Source: Pseudoalteromonas luteoviolacea (GTDB lineage: Bacteria; Pseudomonadota; Gammaproteobacteria; Enterobacterales; Alteromonadaceae). From it: a stretch of DNA of 64,000 bases. Where the stretch lies: assembly GCF_001750165.1 (NCBI RefSeq), contig NZ_CP015411.1:2260001-2324000 (forward strand). Direction: 5' to 3'. How positions within the stretch are numbered: the first letter of the stretch is position 1; each line of letters starts with the position of its first letter. Under the pieces are notes generated by a model that saw only the letters and a program-made list of their open reading frames with translations, was not told the DNA's origin and made no database searches. The position numbers and the translations under genes were made by a program. This document shows positions 45,166 through 54,465 of this stretch, piece by piece.

Positions 45166-45537
45166 ATGGCGCTAGAAAAAGCTAAAAATGTATTAGGTGG
45201 GGATTTAGAGGTGTGCTGTATCGATCCGTTAACCGGGTTTATGCGTGACGGATATTGCAATACCAATGACATGGACCACGGCACACATGTGGTGTGCGCC
45301 ATCGTCACTGAAGAGTTTTTGGCTTTTACCAAAACAAGAGGCAATGATTTAAGCACACCTGCGCCTCAGTATCAGTTTCCGGGTTTAAAGCCAGGTGATG
45401 GCTGGTGTTTGTGTTCTCTTAGGTGGAAAGAAGCGTATATAGCTGGGTTTGCACCACCAGTTAAGCTCAGTGCAACGCATGAAAAAGTACTTGAGTATGT
45501 GGATTTAGACGTATTGAAAGAGTTTAGCATTGACTGA
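45166..45537 (+). CDS. DUF2237 family protein
   Basis: 123 aa, full family length. Signature VLGGDLEVCCIDPLTGFMRDGYC and GDGWCLCSLRWKEA, with the paired cysteines of the family. Function unknown, cytoplasmic. GGAG 8 bases before ATG 45166 decides the start (the frame runs back to 45136). Confidence 0.9.
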   Translation: MALEKAKNVLGGDLEVCCIDPLTGFMRDGYCNTNDMDHGTHVVCAIVTEEFLAFTKTRGNDLSTPAPQYQFPGLKPGDGWCLCSLRWKEAYIAGFAPPVKLSATHEKVLEYVDLDVLKEFSID

Positions 45538-45684
45538 ATCCACTCACAGCAAATGATGGTTTGAACTGGTAGGTCTGTACCAGTTATTAAAACGCTTGCT
45601 ATCAAGACCGAGTTTTGTCTTATATTTCTTCGCTTTATCGTCCACTGTTTGACCGCAAAAATAGCCAGTGATAGTGTCTAAAAA

Positions 45685-45717
45685 GCTGACAGTTTTAAAA
45701 TATGTCAGCCGCTTTTT
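45685..45717 (+). terminator. terminator-like hairpin upstream of M14 peptidase gene
   Basis: GCTGACA (45685-45691) pairs with TGTCAGC (45703-45709), 11-base AT loop, then CGCTTTTTT. It lies between the DUF2237 gene and the M14 gene and may terminate the former. Confidence 0.65.
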
Positions 45718-45742
45718 TATTACAATAATAAGGAAATCAACA

Positions 45743-48673
45743 ATGTATATGCGCAATTCATATAAGGCATTGTCTATTGCCATTGCAAGCGCTCTGGCAA
45801 TGAGTGCAAACGCCGCTGATGGCGTCAAGCGCTTACCAACCGAGCTACAAGGGCTGAATTACAACAAACCCTTAATTGAAGGCAAGTTGAGCTCGTCTAT
45901 TCCCACACCTGAAAGTATATTAGGTTTCCCTGTTGGGCAGCGCGCTGCAACACCGGCTCAAATTACAGAGGCACTGGCGGCATGGCAAAAAGTCAGTGAC
46001 AGAATGCAAGTTATTGAATATGCGCAATCTCACGAAGGGCGACCTTTACATTATGTGGTCATCTCGTCAGCAAAAAACTTGGCTAACACTGATCAAATCA
46101 AGTCAGACTTAGCGCGACTTGCAAACCCAGTCAATCTATCCAGCTCTGAAGAAAAGCGCATTATTGATCGCCTACCTGCGGTATCGTGGTTGGCTTATAC
46201 CATTCATGGCAACGAGGCATCGGGCAGTGACGCGGCACTTGCCGCCATATATCAACTCATTGCATCGCAAGAGCAAGATATTGAAACGTTACTTGATAAA
46301 AGCGTGATCATTATCGACCCGTTGATGAACCCAGACGGTCGTGCTCGCTTTACCAAGCAGCTTCAGCAGCGTCGTGGCGTAGCCCCGAATGTTGACACGC
46401 AGTCCACATTGCATACAGATGCATGGGCCACAGGGCGAAGTAATCATTATTTCTTTGATTTAAACCGTGACTTTACATTGGGTGTACACCCAGAAACTCA
46501 GGGAATCGTCAAATCGATTAATGAATGGAACCCGCAGTTAATGATAGATGCCCATGAAATGGGATCGATGGATTCATATTTATTTGGTTTGGCAAGAGAG
46601 CCGGTAAACAAAAATCTATCATCTCATATCAGAAAATGGGGCACAGTGTTTGAACAAGACCAAGCTGATGCGTTAGATAAAGAAAACTGGCCATATTATA
46701 TGGGTGAGTGGCTAGAAAACTTATATCCAGGCTATTCAAGTTATGCTGCTTTTAGAGGCACCATTCATATTCTATACGAGCAAGCACGGATCAAAGAAGA
46801 CGGCGTAATGCAGCCTAATGGTCGTATAGTGAGTTATGCAGAAGGAGTTGACAAGCAACTGGTTAGTAGCATTGCCAACATTAAAACCTTAGCAAAACAC
46901 TCCAAAGATATTTATCGAGACTTTGTCAAAGATAAGCGTCAGCTCATCTCAAAAGACAGCCCGTTTGCTGATCAAACTTTTGCTATTTTACCAACTGAAA
47001 ACCATCAGCGTATGGCCAAGTTTGTCAATTTAATGCAGCTGCAAGGCTTTGAACTACACCAAAGCACTAAGCCGATTAAAGTGAGCAAGGCTAAAAACCA
47101 GCTCGGTGAGCAAGTTAAAACAGAACTGCCAGCTGGCACGCTACTGATCCGTAATCGCCAACCGCAAGGTCGATTAGTGTCAGCTATGTTGGAGTTTGAT
47201 GCAAAAATTACGGATGAGGTATTAGTTGAAGAGCGTCAGCGCCTATTGCGAAATGGTTCAAGCTTAATGTATGACGCGACGGCGTGGAATATCTCCATGA
47301 TGTACGGCCTTGAAGCACTGACTGTTAAAAAAGACATTAACGAAGATATTCGCCCTTATACAGCTCCTGAGCAGCGCCCGCCAATCATTAAAAAAGAGAA
47401 CGCTTTGGCTTATGTCATTGACGGTCAAGACGATGCATCGGTTGGCTTTGCGGCCCGGCTGATGGAACGCGGCGTGACAACACGTATTATTGATAAAGAA
47501 ACTGTGCTGGATGATGTGAATATAAGCCGTGGTTCCATTATTGTCTCGCGCTATGATAATGAGTTTTTCGCTGGCGATTTAGATGCAGTAGTAGAAAAAA
47601 CAGCCAAAGAAATGCATGTTACTACGCACGCAGTTGCTGGTGGGCACGGAGAAGGTGATTTACCTGATTTTGGTGGTTCTCACTTTAAAGTATTGGCGCA
47701 ACCGAGAATTGCGATTTTAAATGGCAGTGGTGTAAGTTCACTGGACTTTGGTGCAATTTGGCACAGCATAGACAGCAACTTAGGTATTCGTCACTCACAT
47801 ATTGATAGCGATTACTTTAATTGGACAGATCTAAGACGATACAACACGCTCGTTTTACCTTCAACTTGGCGCAGTAAATTAGGAAAGAGTGAATTATCTG
47901 CTATTAACAATTGGGTTGAGTCCGGCGGCACACTCATTGCGATTGATGGCTCTGTTCCTCAGTTGACCAACCCAAAAGCAAAGTTAAGCCAAGTCAGGCA
48001 GATAAAAGACGCATTCAAAGAGATTGAGCAATACGATATCGCATTGCAAAGAGAATGGTTAGCACAGCAAGATAACTACCCAGAAATTAGCAATATTTGG
48101 CAACATGACGCTGTTGATAAAGTCAAATACCCTTGGGATGCTGCTGCAAAGCCGCTGTCAGAGAAACAACTGAAAAAGCAAGATGAGTGGCTTGCCCAAT
48201 TCAGAACCTCTGGTGCGATTGTTGCTGCAAGAACAGATCAAAAACATTGGCTTACTTTTGGTGCGCCGCCTGTGATCCCTGTTTTAACAGCAAGAGATCC
48301 TATTTTGATGAGTAAAGGACGCGTAGAAACCGCGGTTAGGTTTGGTAGCTATCAAGAAATGGACGCCAGCGCGTGGAAAAAACACGTCAAGGAAGCAAAA
48401 GATAAACCCGTTTCGCGTAAAGTGGGATGGGCGACATTACCCGAAAAGCAAGAGCTGACATTACGTATGAGTGGCTTGTTATGGCCTGAAGCCAGCAAGC
48501 GTCTTGCAAATTCAGCCTATTTGACTCGTGAACGAAAAGGCAACGGGCAAATCATTTTATTCTCTGGTCAACCGGTATTTAGGGGCTCTACACTTGCCAC
48601 TAATCGATTGCTACTGAATGCCATTGTTTATGGATCGGGACTTGGTGCGCGTCAGGTGGTGACAAACTTATAA
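45743..48673 (+). CDS. large secreted M14 zinc carboxypeptidase
   Basis: 976 aa. Signal peptide (cleavage after SANA, about residue 25). Zinc ligands His155 and Glu158 in HGNEASGS and His271 in IDAHEMGS. The C-terminal ~400 residues resemble the class I glutamine-amidotransferase-like domain that follows M14 in similar secreted peptidases (RIAILNGSGVSSLDF, YNTLVLPSTW). ATG 45743 has AGGA 8 bases upstream; the frame extends upstream through a hairpin. Extracytoplasmic peptide degradation. Confidence 0.88.
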   Translation: MYMRNSYKALSIAIASALAMSANAADGVKRLPTELQGLNYNKPLIEGKLSSSIPTPESILGFPVGQRAATPAQITEALAAWQKVSDRMQVIEYAQSHEGRPLHYVVISSAKNLANTDQIKSDLARLANPVNLSSSEEKRIIDRLPAVSWLAYTIHGNEASGSDAALAAIYQLIASQEQDIETLLDKSVIIIDPLMNPDGRARFTKQLQQRRGVAPNVDTQSTLHTDAWATGRSNHYFFDLNRDFTLGVHPETQGIVKSINEWNPQLMIDAHEMGSMDSYLFGLAREPVNKNLSSHIRKWGTVFEQDQADALDKENWPYYMGEWLENLYPGYSSYAAFRGTIHILYEQARIKEDGVMQPNGRIVSYAEGVDKQLVSSIANIKTLAKHSKDIYRDFVKDKRQLISKDSPFADQTFAILPTENHQRMAKFVNLMQLQGFELHQSTKPIKVSKAKNQLGEQVKTELPAGTLLIRNRQPQGRLVSAMLEFDAKITDEVLVEERQRLLRNGSSLMYDATAWNISMMYGLEALTVKKDINEDIRPYTAPEQRPPIIKKENALAYVIDGQDDASVGFAARLMERGVTTRIIDKETVLDDVNISRGSIIVSRYDNEFFAGDLDAVVEKTAKEMHVTTHAVAGGHGEGDLPDFGGSHFKVLAQPRIAILNGSGVSSLDFGAIWHSIDSNLGIRHSHIDSDYFNWTDLRRYNTLVLPSTWRSKLGKSELSAINNWVESGGTLIAIDGSVPQLTNPKAKLSQVRQIKDAFKEIEQYDIALQREWLAQQDNYPEISNIWQHDAVDKVKYPWDAAAKPLSEKQLKKQDEWLAQFRTSGAIVAARTDQKHWLTFGAPPVIPVLTARDPILMSKGRVETAVRFGSYQEMDASAWKKHVKEAKDKPVSRKVGWATLPEKQELTLRMSGLLWPEASKRLANSAYLTRERKGNGQIILFSGQPVFRGSTLATNRLLLNAIVYGSGLGARQVVTNL

Positions 48674-48684
48674 TTTTCAACTTT

Positions 48685-48722
48685 TGGCTCAACCAATATC
48701 TTAAATATGACTGGGTGAGCCA
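48685..48722. terminator. hairpin between convergent genes
   Basis: TGGCTCA (48685-48691) pairs with TGAGCCA (48716-48722), extended by CC/GG with a mismatch. Between convergent stops. Confidence 0.55.
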
Positions 48723-48728
48723 TTGGCA

Positions 48729-49826
48729 CTATACATTCAAAATCTCTGACAGTTTGTTGAGTAACTTGTCATTCTCGGCATCATTTCCTACTGAAATTCG
48801 TATTAGATCAGGTCTATCATAGACCTGCATTTGACGTGTAATGAAGCCGTGCTCCAGCAGTTGCTTGAATATATCCGATGCATTTTCACCGAATTCAGCC
48901 AAAACAAAATTTGAGTTACTTGGATAACATAATAACCCTAAATTGCTTAAACCCTCACTGAGAACTTTGCGCCCCTGCTTGACACTGTCGATAACAAATT
49001 GACTATATGCACTGTCTTGCAAAGAGGCAATTGCGGCAGCAATGCCTAAGTTTGATATTGGGAAAGGCTGTTGCCCTCGGTTTAACCAATCTATTATTTC
49101 CGAGTTAGCAAGTGCATAACCAATACGCAGTGCTGCCAAGCTATATGCTTTGGAAAATGTCCGCGTCACAATTAGATTTGGGTGTTCTGTAAACGTTTGG
49201 CTGTTAATGGATAAGGGAGCTGCATCAGTAAACTCTTCATACGCTTGATCAAGCACAACCAAAGTATGCTTTGGGACATTGCCAAGGATGTACTCTAACT
49301 CTTTGGCATCGAGCGCACTGCCGGAAAAATTACTTGGGTTGTCAATAACCAATAAGCTGGTGTTTTCGTCGCACTGAGCTAACAAATTGTGTGCGACATG
49401 GCCTAGATTTTCGTCAGTGTGTGCAAGCTTTACGTCAATGCCTGATTTTTGCGCAAGCAGTGGGTATGCGAAGTAGCTACATGTTGTAAAAACAGCGTTG
49501 CTGCCTTTTCTGTTAAAAGCGTGAAAAATGATATCGAGAATATTGATTGAACCACACCCGAGTATCACGTTGCTTGCAGACAGTTGAAACTGCTCGCCAA
49601 TAATTGAACGAAGCTTTTGATAATCAGGGTAGCGATTACTACTATGCATTGCCTCAGAGACTGCTTGCATTGCCAATTCTGAAGGCGGAAATGGGGATTC
49701 ATTACTGGCAAACTTGTGTACTTGTTCAAGGCCATATAGTTCTTGTATCGCTTCGGTTGTTAAGCCAGCTTTGTAGGGTTGTAATTGACTAAATTGCTCA
49801 GAAATGAGGGTATTGGTACTTTGCAT
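48729..49826 (-). CDS. hisC: histidinol-phosphate aminotransferase-like enzyme
   Basis: 365 aa, PLP-dependent class I/II aminotransferase of HisC type. Signatures: FASNESPFPPSE, NPSNFSG (PLP phosphate/ring region), DQAYEEF, and the PLP lysine in RTFSKAYSLAALRIGY. Interconverts imidazole-acetol phosphate and histidinol phosphate or acts on aromatic amino acids. It stands alone, away from any his operon, so it may be a HisC2-type paralogue. Ribosome binding site AAGGA before ATG 49826. Confidence 0.85.
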   Translation of the reverse strand: MQSTNTLISEQFSQLQPYKAGLTTEAIQELYGLEQVHKFASNESPFPPSELAMQAVSEAMHSSNRYPDYQKLRSIIGEQFQLSASNVILGCGSINILDIIFHAFNRKGSNAVFTTCSYFAYPLLAQKSGIDVKLAHTDENLGHVAHNLLAQCDENTSLLVIDNPSNFSGSALDAKELEYILGNVPKHTLVVLDQAYEEFTDAAPLSINSQTFTEHPNLIVTRTFSKAYSLAALRIGYALANSEIIDWLNRGQQPFPISNLGIAAAIASLQDSAYSQFVIDSVKQGRKVLSEGLSNLGLLCYPSNSNFVLAEFGENASDIFKQLLEHGFITRQMQVYDRPDLIRISVGNDAENDKLLNKLSEILNV

Positions 49827-50016
49827 AAAAATTCCTTAAGTCCTTGGCATTTGTAATTATTAAGCATATGCAGCTGCCATCATAGCGAGAATTTAAAATC
49901 TAGGGTAGCGTGTTGGGTAGGTTATTATAAATTTAATGTTGGGTCGCTGTAGAGCTAGATAAAGAGTAGCTCCAACCGGAACCGTTTGTATGTAGTTGCT
50001 CTTATTAAGTTGTTTG
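49827..50016. other. intergenic region
   Basis: About 190 bases between two minus-strand genes; no supported feature. The upstream gene of the two may read through. Confidence 0.3.
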
Positions 50017-50886
50017 TTATAGAGGTGTTTTATGCAAAGAGCAAGTACGCTTTTTAAACTTGCTTTTAGGGATGTCGCGAAGGACATAATAACAAAATGT
50101 GCCAATAATCAGCGTAGCAATATTGAGCAATATCGTAATGGTTGCGATACTGGGATCGCTCACTAAGCCAGAGATGATTGGAATGTAGCTTAAACTCACA
50201 AAATAAGAGGTGAAAATAAGGCAGTATACAAGCAAGTTATGCAGCATATGGATAAAAATAGGGGCGGCAAGTGTTCGAAACTTAAATCTTATCAGGCATA
50301 AAACAATACCCAAAATGAGACTGCCAATAAAGTTATTATAGATAGAACCAAATAACAGCGAGCTTAAAGCAATGGCCCACAGCGGGAAAAGCTTTAAACA
50401 CAGCCTATCTAGCAATACACCTCGATATACGACTTCTGCAAAAATAGGCACCACGATCACTAAGCTGACAAATAGTACACACATGTAGAAAATAAAATGA
50501 TCGTCTTGCGGTGAGATGTTGGTATCTACCAAATTGTCGTCAACCAACTTAAAGTCGATGTGCGAATACAAATGCAAGATGTCTGCAGTGGCAAAATACA
50601 TACAGAGTAGCCCCAAAGCGAATACTATCATATAGGCGTACTCAGTTTTTGATGCTGTATTTGAAAAGGCTACACGCCTTTGCTTAGGCTTAAGAAAACG
50701 CAGAATTAGCGCGACTATAAGTACACATGATGTTATATCAAGAAGCACTTTGGTATGGGCATTGGATAGGTTCAAGAATGAATCGGACGTGTTTGAATAA
50801 ACTAATAACGCTACTGGCAATGACATTAGAATCATTGCAAGAAAATAGTAGGCAATAAGCCGAATGAGAGAAAAATTTGTAAACAT
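50017..50886 (-). CDS. CPBP-like intramembrane protein lacking catalytic motif residues
   Basis: 289 aa, about eight hydrophobic segments. CPBP (Abi/CAAX-like) fold: the motif EExxxR reads AEVVYRG, so the first Glu is Ala; motif 2, normally FxxxH, reads FGSIYNN, so its His is missing; motif 3 HxxxN (HMLHN) is present. Members of the family cleave prenylated or other membrane substrates; activity is doubtful here. No convincing ribosome binding site. Confidence 0.68.
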   Translation of the reverse strand: MFTNFSLIRLIAYYFLAMILMSLPVALLVYSNTSDSFLNLSNAHTKVLLDITSCVLIVALILRFLKPKQRRVAFSNTASKTEYAYMIVFALGLLCMYFATADILHLYSHIDFKLVDDNLVDTNISPQDDHFIFYMCVLFVSLVIVVPIFAEVVYRGVLLDRLCLKLFPLWAIALSSLLFGSIYNNFIGSLILGIVLCLIRFKFRTLAAPIFIHMLHNLLVYCLIFTSYFVSLSYIPIISGLVSDPSIATITILLNIATLIIGTFCYYVLRDIPKSKFKKRTCSLHKTPL

Positions 50887-51114
50887 AATTATAAGTTCAG
50901 GTTTTTATGTCCTTATTTGTTTTAATTTTTTGTGCTTTACCTAAAATAGAAAAATTGCCAATATGTAAATAATGGCGGAGTTAGGTTAAATCAAATGGTC
51001 GGGTGGTATGCTTCTAAGCAATAAGCATAGGTATTGTCGTCCGTTCAATGCCGATTTAGCTTTTAGTCGCCAAACATCATACGCTTAAAGTTCAAAGCCT
51101 GAGGTGAGATAAAG

Positions 51115-51465
51115 ATGCCAGATTTAGAAAACTTACTAGCAATTGCACAGCGAAAGTTCATTTTTGACCAAACGAATAGCTGGTATTCAGGTTCAAATAC
51201 TTATTTATCCGCCTTGCAAGATGAAGTCACTGAAGTACTAGAAGAGATCCCAAAACAAAGAAAATGCCATAACATAATCCTCGCTCTGGAAAAAGAGGCT
51301 GGGATAGATATGGGCTCTGTAGTTAAGCGTGCCGTGAATAAGTATGAGCAACGAGTATCAGCGATTGAGCAAGGGGGTAGTTGGGCAGAAGTAAAAGAAA
51401 AACAAAAACGTGCACTTGAAAAAGAACAAAGTGAATGTGTGAAGCCTCGTCTTCTTCATAAATAG
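51115..51465 (+). pseudogene. MazG-like pyrophosphohydrolase with internal deletion
   Basis: 116 aa. Clearly MazG-like by its ends: FDQTNSWYSGSNTYLSALQDEVTEVLEE (first EExxE helix) and LALEKEAGIDMGSVVKRAVNKYEQRVSAIE. Family members have an ELGDVLWDYLN segment between KC and LALEKEAGI that supplies the ExxD metal ligands; here the text goes from KQRKCHN directly to IILALEKEAG, about 12-14 residues short, without frameshift. Without these residues Mg binding and activity are unlikely. Good ribosome binding site (GAGGTGAG). Confidence 0.72.
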
Positions 51466-51469
51466 TAAG

Positions 51470-51928
51470 GTGTGTAAATTGGAGTATAAGGAAGTTAAAA
51501 GTATTGATGTGCCTATTGAATTGCTGCTTGAAGCCGATCCGAGCAAAGACAACATATTGTCCTATTTACAAGGTGCGTGGTGTTTTGTGGCCGTCGACTA
51601 GCAACAGATTGTTGGGGCATGTGTGGTTAGTGAAGTAAATTGCAGACACGCTGAAATTTATAATATGTCAGTAGTGCCCAATCGGCAGGGTAAGGGGCTT
51701 GGAACTCAATTATTGAGATATGTGATTGCTCAATTAAAGTCTAAAAAAATTGAGCGTGTTGAGCTTGGTACAGGGACTTTTGGCTATCAACTCACCTATT
51801 ATCAAAGATTGGGGTTTAGAGTTGAGTGTGTAGTTAAAAACCATTTTTTACAAAATTACTCTAAGCCAATTTTTGAAAACGGTATACAGCATAAAGATAT
51901 GTTGAGGCTTTATCTAAACTTAACTTAA
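51470..51928 (+). pseudogene. GNAT acetyltransferase gene with in-frame stop
   Basis: A GNAT reading frame starts at GTG 51470 or TTG 51479 (AAGG at 51467) and runs to TAA at 51926, but is interrupted by TAG at 51599-51601, between residues FVAVD and QQIVGACVV. Motif A (VVPNRQGKGLGTQLL) and YYQRLGFRVE are intact downstream. A single base change of a Lys/Gln/Glu codon to TAG would explain it. Either a recent pseudogene or a sequencing error. Confidence 0.78.
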
Positions 51929-51959
51929 ATACTCAAGTAAACATGCTTGGAGGAAGCTC

Positions 51960-52296
51960 ATTAAAGTTCATTACTTAGAAATCGTCTCTGAAGATGTTGA
52001 CTCAGTGGTAAAAGTTTACGAAAAAACATATCAAAAAACCTTCTCTGAAGCTGAACCGCTGCTTGGTGGTGCAAAAACTTGCAAGCTTGACGATGGTAGT
52101 TGCGTGGGCATTCGAGCGTCACTTAGAGAGACGGAGGCACCGATAATTCGCCCGTATTGGCTGGTTTGATAAAGCAGTCTGTAAAGTGCAAAAACAAGGC
52201 GCTCAAATAGCAATGCCACCGACGGAAATACCGGGTAAAGGCCAATTCGCGATATATATTTTAGGTGGTAATGAGCAAGGCTTATGGCAGCTTTAA
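51960..52296 (+). pseudogene. VOC family gene with frameshift and lost start codon
   Basis: Frame 1 from ATT 51960 (GGAGGA just upstream, where an ATG would be expected) reads IKVHYLEIVSEDVDSVVKVY...PIIRPYWLV and stops at TGA 52167; shifting one frame at that point continues DKAVCKVQKQGAQIAMPPTE...GGNEQGLWQL to TAA 52294. The joined product is a typical VOC protein (PxxRPYWLVxDxxKAV). Likely pseudogene; sequence error possible. Confidence 0.75.
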
Positions 52297-52331
52297 AATA
52301 GATTATTTAATAATAAGAAAAGAGTAAGAAA

Positions 52332-52820
52332 GTGAAGTACATAACAAGACAAAATAAGCTGTTATTTGTTATCGCGGTTTCAATTATATTTGCCATATTG
52401 ACGATTGTGTGGGCAAGGCAGGACAGTCCAATATTCAGACCGCTTGTTCAAGATATGCGTTTGGTCGATGCAGTGCTAATTTCAGATGTACTTGATCAAG
52501 AGCGCATCGCATATTATGCCGATGTTAAAAGCCAAATGCTGTACGTTGACCAAGCAAAAACGGAACATGCTCGCGTCTCTTTGGCTAAGGTGGGTATCGT
52601 GATTGATTATCCAAAAATTACTAAATATAGTGACTTAGATGAGGCTTACCACGCATTTTTAGAGCAAAATTCTCGTGAGCAAGTTAAAGCAGAGTTATGG
52701 GAGCAGCCTTGGTTTTTTAGGGTGGTGAGACTAGCTGCGGGCGCACTTATTATACTTGTATTGATTTTGAATGTTGTCAGACCTGCTCTACGTGCAATTA
52801 TATTAGAGCAGGACAAGTAG
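52332..52820 (+). CDS. mini FliF/YscJ-like ring protein
   Basis: 162 aa. N-terminal membrane segment (about 9-28), then a domain resembling the first ring-building motif of FliF (IVWARQDSPIFRPLVQDM, LDQERIAYYADVKSQMLYVD, EHARVSLAKVGI), and a C-terminal membrane segment (about 128-149) followed by VRPALR, as at the FliF C-terminus. FliF itself is ~560 aa; this has no second or third ring-building motif. GTG start at 52332. No flagellar or secretion genes nearby. Confidence 0.6.
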   Translation: MKYITRQNKLLFVIAVSIIFAILTIVWARQDSPIFRPLVQDMRLVDAVLISDVLDQERIAYYADVKSQMLYVDQAKTEHARVSLAKVGIVIDYPKITKYSDLDEAYHAFLEQNSREQVKAELWEQPWFFRVVRLAAGALIILVLILNVVRPALRAIILEQDK

Positions 52821-52875
52821 TAAGATAAGTTTACGAGATTTGCTGTGTAACTCGTTTTTATTAAAAGGAATGATC

Positions 52876-53328
52876 ATGTTTACAGAAGAAGTTAAGTCAT
52901 CAATTCAGCAGAGCGTATTGTGCTGGTTGGCAACTGTTGATAAAGACGGGGGCCCAAGTGTGTCTCCCAAAGAGGTGTTTGTTAGCTATAAAGACAATGA
53001 ACTGCTCATTGCGAATATCGCTTCAGCGAACAGCGTGCGCAATATAAAACATAACGATAATGTGTGCGTAAGTTGTGTGGATGTGTTTACGCAAAAGGGC
53101 TTTCAACTCTATGGTAAAGCAAACTATGTTGCTAAAAATGATAGTCACTTTCCTGTACTATTTAAAGAAATAGAGCCTATAACGGGGGATAAATATCCGG
53201 TCGCGGGCGTTATTCATATCACGGTCAAGAAGGTTAAACCTATCGTAGCACCTAGCTACAAGCTGTTTCCTAACATTACTGAAGCCGAACAAATTGAAAG
53301 CGCAAAACTAACATACGGCGTTAAATAG
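52876..53328 (+). CDS. pyridoxamine 5'-phosphate oxidase-like FMN-binding protein
   Basis: 150 aa split-barrel flavoprotein of the PNPOx-like family: VLCWLATVDKDGGPSVSPKEVF (FMN site) and ANSVRNIKHNDNVCVSCVDVF. Such proteins reduce or bind small flavin- or F420-dependent substrates; function not defined. AAAGGA 7 bases before ATG 52876. May share a transcript with the PhzF-like gene (62 bases on). Confidence 0.8.
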   Translation: MFTEEVKSSIQQSVLCWLATVDKDGGPSVSPKEVFVSYKDNELLIANIASANSVRNIKHNDNVCVSCVDVFTQKGFQLYGKANYVAKNDSHFPVLFKEIEPITGDKYPVAGVIHITVKKVKPIVAPSYKLFPNITEAEQIESAKLTYGVK

Positions 53329-53390
53329 TGAGCGTGCTCATTTTGTAAATTTCAATATAATCATAGCTAAAAATCTTGGAGTCGTTCAGT

Positions 53391-54272
53391 TTGAAACAAG
53401 TAGAAGCGTATTTGGTCAATTCATTCGTATTAGGTGGCTTGGGCGGCAACCCAGCCGGTGTTGTCTTAAATGCAGAGCATTTATCAGATGCTGAAAAATT
53501 ACATATTGCCCAAGTTGTTGGTTTTTCAGAAACGGCCTTTGTGACTCGTGATAAAGAGGTGGATTTTGAGCTGACTTTTTATACAACGACTGGAGAGGTC
53601 GACTTCTGCGGACATGCAACACTGGCTGCATTTTCAGTGATGTTTGAGCAGAGGATCGTTGGCACTGGAAAATCAGTGCAAAGAACCAAAGCGGGTATAC
53701 TAGAAGTGCGTATTGAGGCCAACGGAAAAGTCGTGATGCAGCAACGTTTACCTGAATTTTTAGATAGTTTTTCTTACCAAGACATATCGCAGTTAATAGG
53801 GCTAGATGCGGACGTATTGGCCGCGTCAAAGTTACCTATTGAAGCTGTCACTACAGGACTTGCGGATATGATTGTACCCGTACCGAGAGGCTATCTTGAT
53901 AAAGTTAAACTCAACGAAGCCTTGATGACTGAATTTTGCAAAAAGCATAATTTGGTTGGAGCCCATGTATTTGAATTGAACGATGCAAGCTCGAATTACA
54001 CAGCCAGCTGTAGAAATTTTGCACCTCTTTTTGGTATTCCAGAAGAGTCAGCTACCGGCAGCGCAAGTGGTGCGCTTGCGTGTTATTTAACTAAGCACAC
54101 CAATACCGAGTCAAACACGACAATTGACTATCTATTTGAGCAAGGCCGAGTGATGGGGTGTGGGTCTGAAATCTCTGCGTCTATTAAATTAGAAGGGGGA
54201 CTGGTGAGCGAGGTTAAAGTAGGTGGTTTTGCACAGGCGTTTGATAAAGTGAACATTTTACTAGAACTTTAA
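53391..54272 (+). CDS. PhzF family isomerase-like protein
   Basis: 293 aa, length typical. Two-domain diaminopimelate-epimerase-like fold; family motifs AYLVNSFVLGGLGGNPAGVV, SETAFV, GHATLAAFSVMF, and PEESATGSASGALACYL. Named after a phenazine biosynthesis enzyme, but no phenazine genes are present, so its substrate is unknown. Start: TTG 53391, 9 bases after GGAG; the frame extends to TTG 53376. Confidence 0.85.
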   Translation: MKQVEAYLVNSFVLGGLGGNPAGVVLNAEHLSDAEKLHIAQVVGFSETAFVTRDKEVDFELTFYTTTGEVDFCGHATLAAFSVMFEQRIVGTGKSVQRTKAGILEVRIEANGKVVMQQRLPEFLDSFSYQDISQLIGLDADVLAASKLPIEAVTTGLADMIVPVPRGYLDKVKLNEALMTEFCKKHNLVGAHVFELNDASSNYTASCRNFAPLFGIPEESATGSASGALACYLTKHTNTESNTTIDYLFEQGRVMGCGSEISASIKLEGGLVSEVKVGGFAQAFDKVNILLEL

Positions 54273-54465
54273 CTTGCCGATAAAACCTATTCTTGAGTAC
54301 ATATTCACTTCACTTTTGCTTAAAAGTTATTTGCGCGTAAGAATGAGGCTGATGTGTGTCATGGTGAATAATGAGCTTTGATTCTGAACGGTTAATCACT
54401 CAATGATGGCTGCGCTTTAGGTAATCTATGCCTTAATGAATGTTAAAGTATGGATGGCTTTTTTT

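Noticed and set aside
49893..50105. 70-aa minus-strand ORF overlapping the CPBP gene
   Set aside because: Overlaps the CPBP-like gene in another frame; no support.
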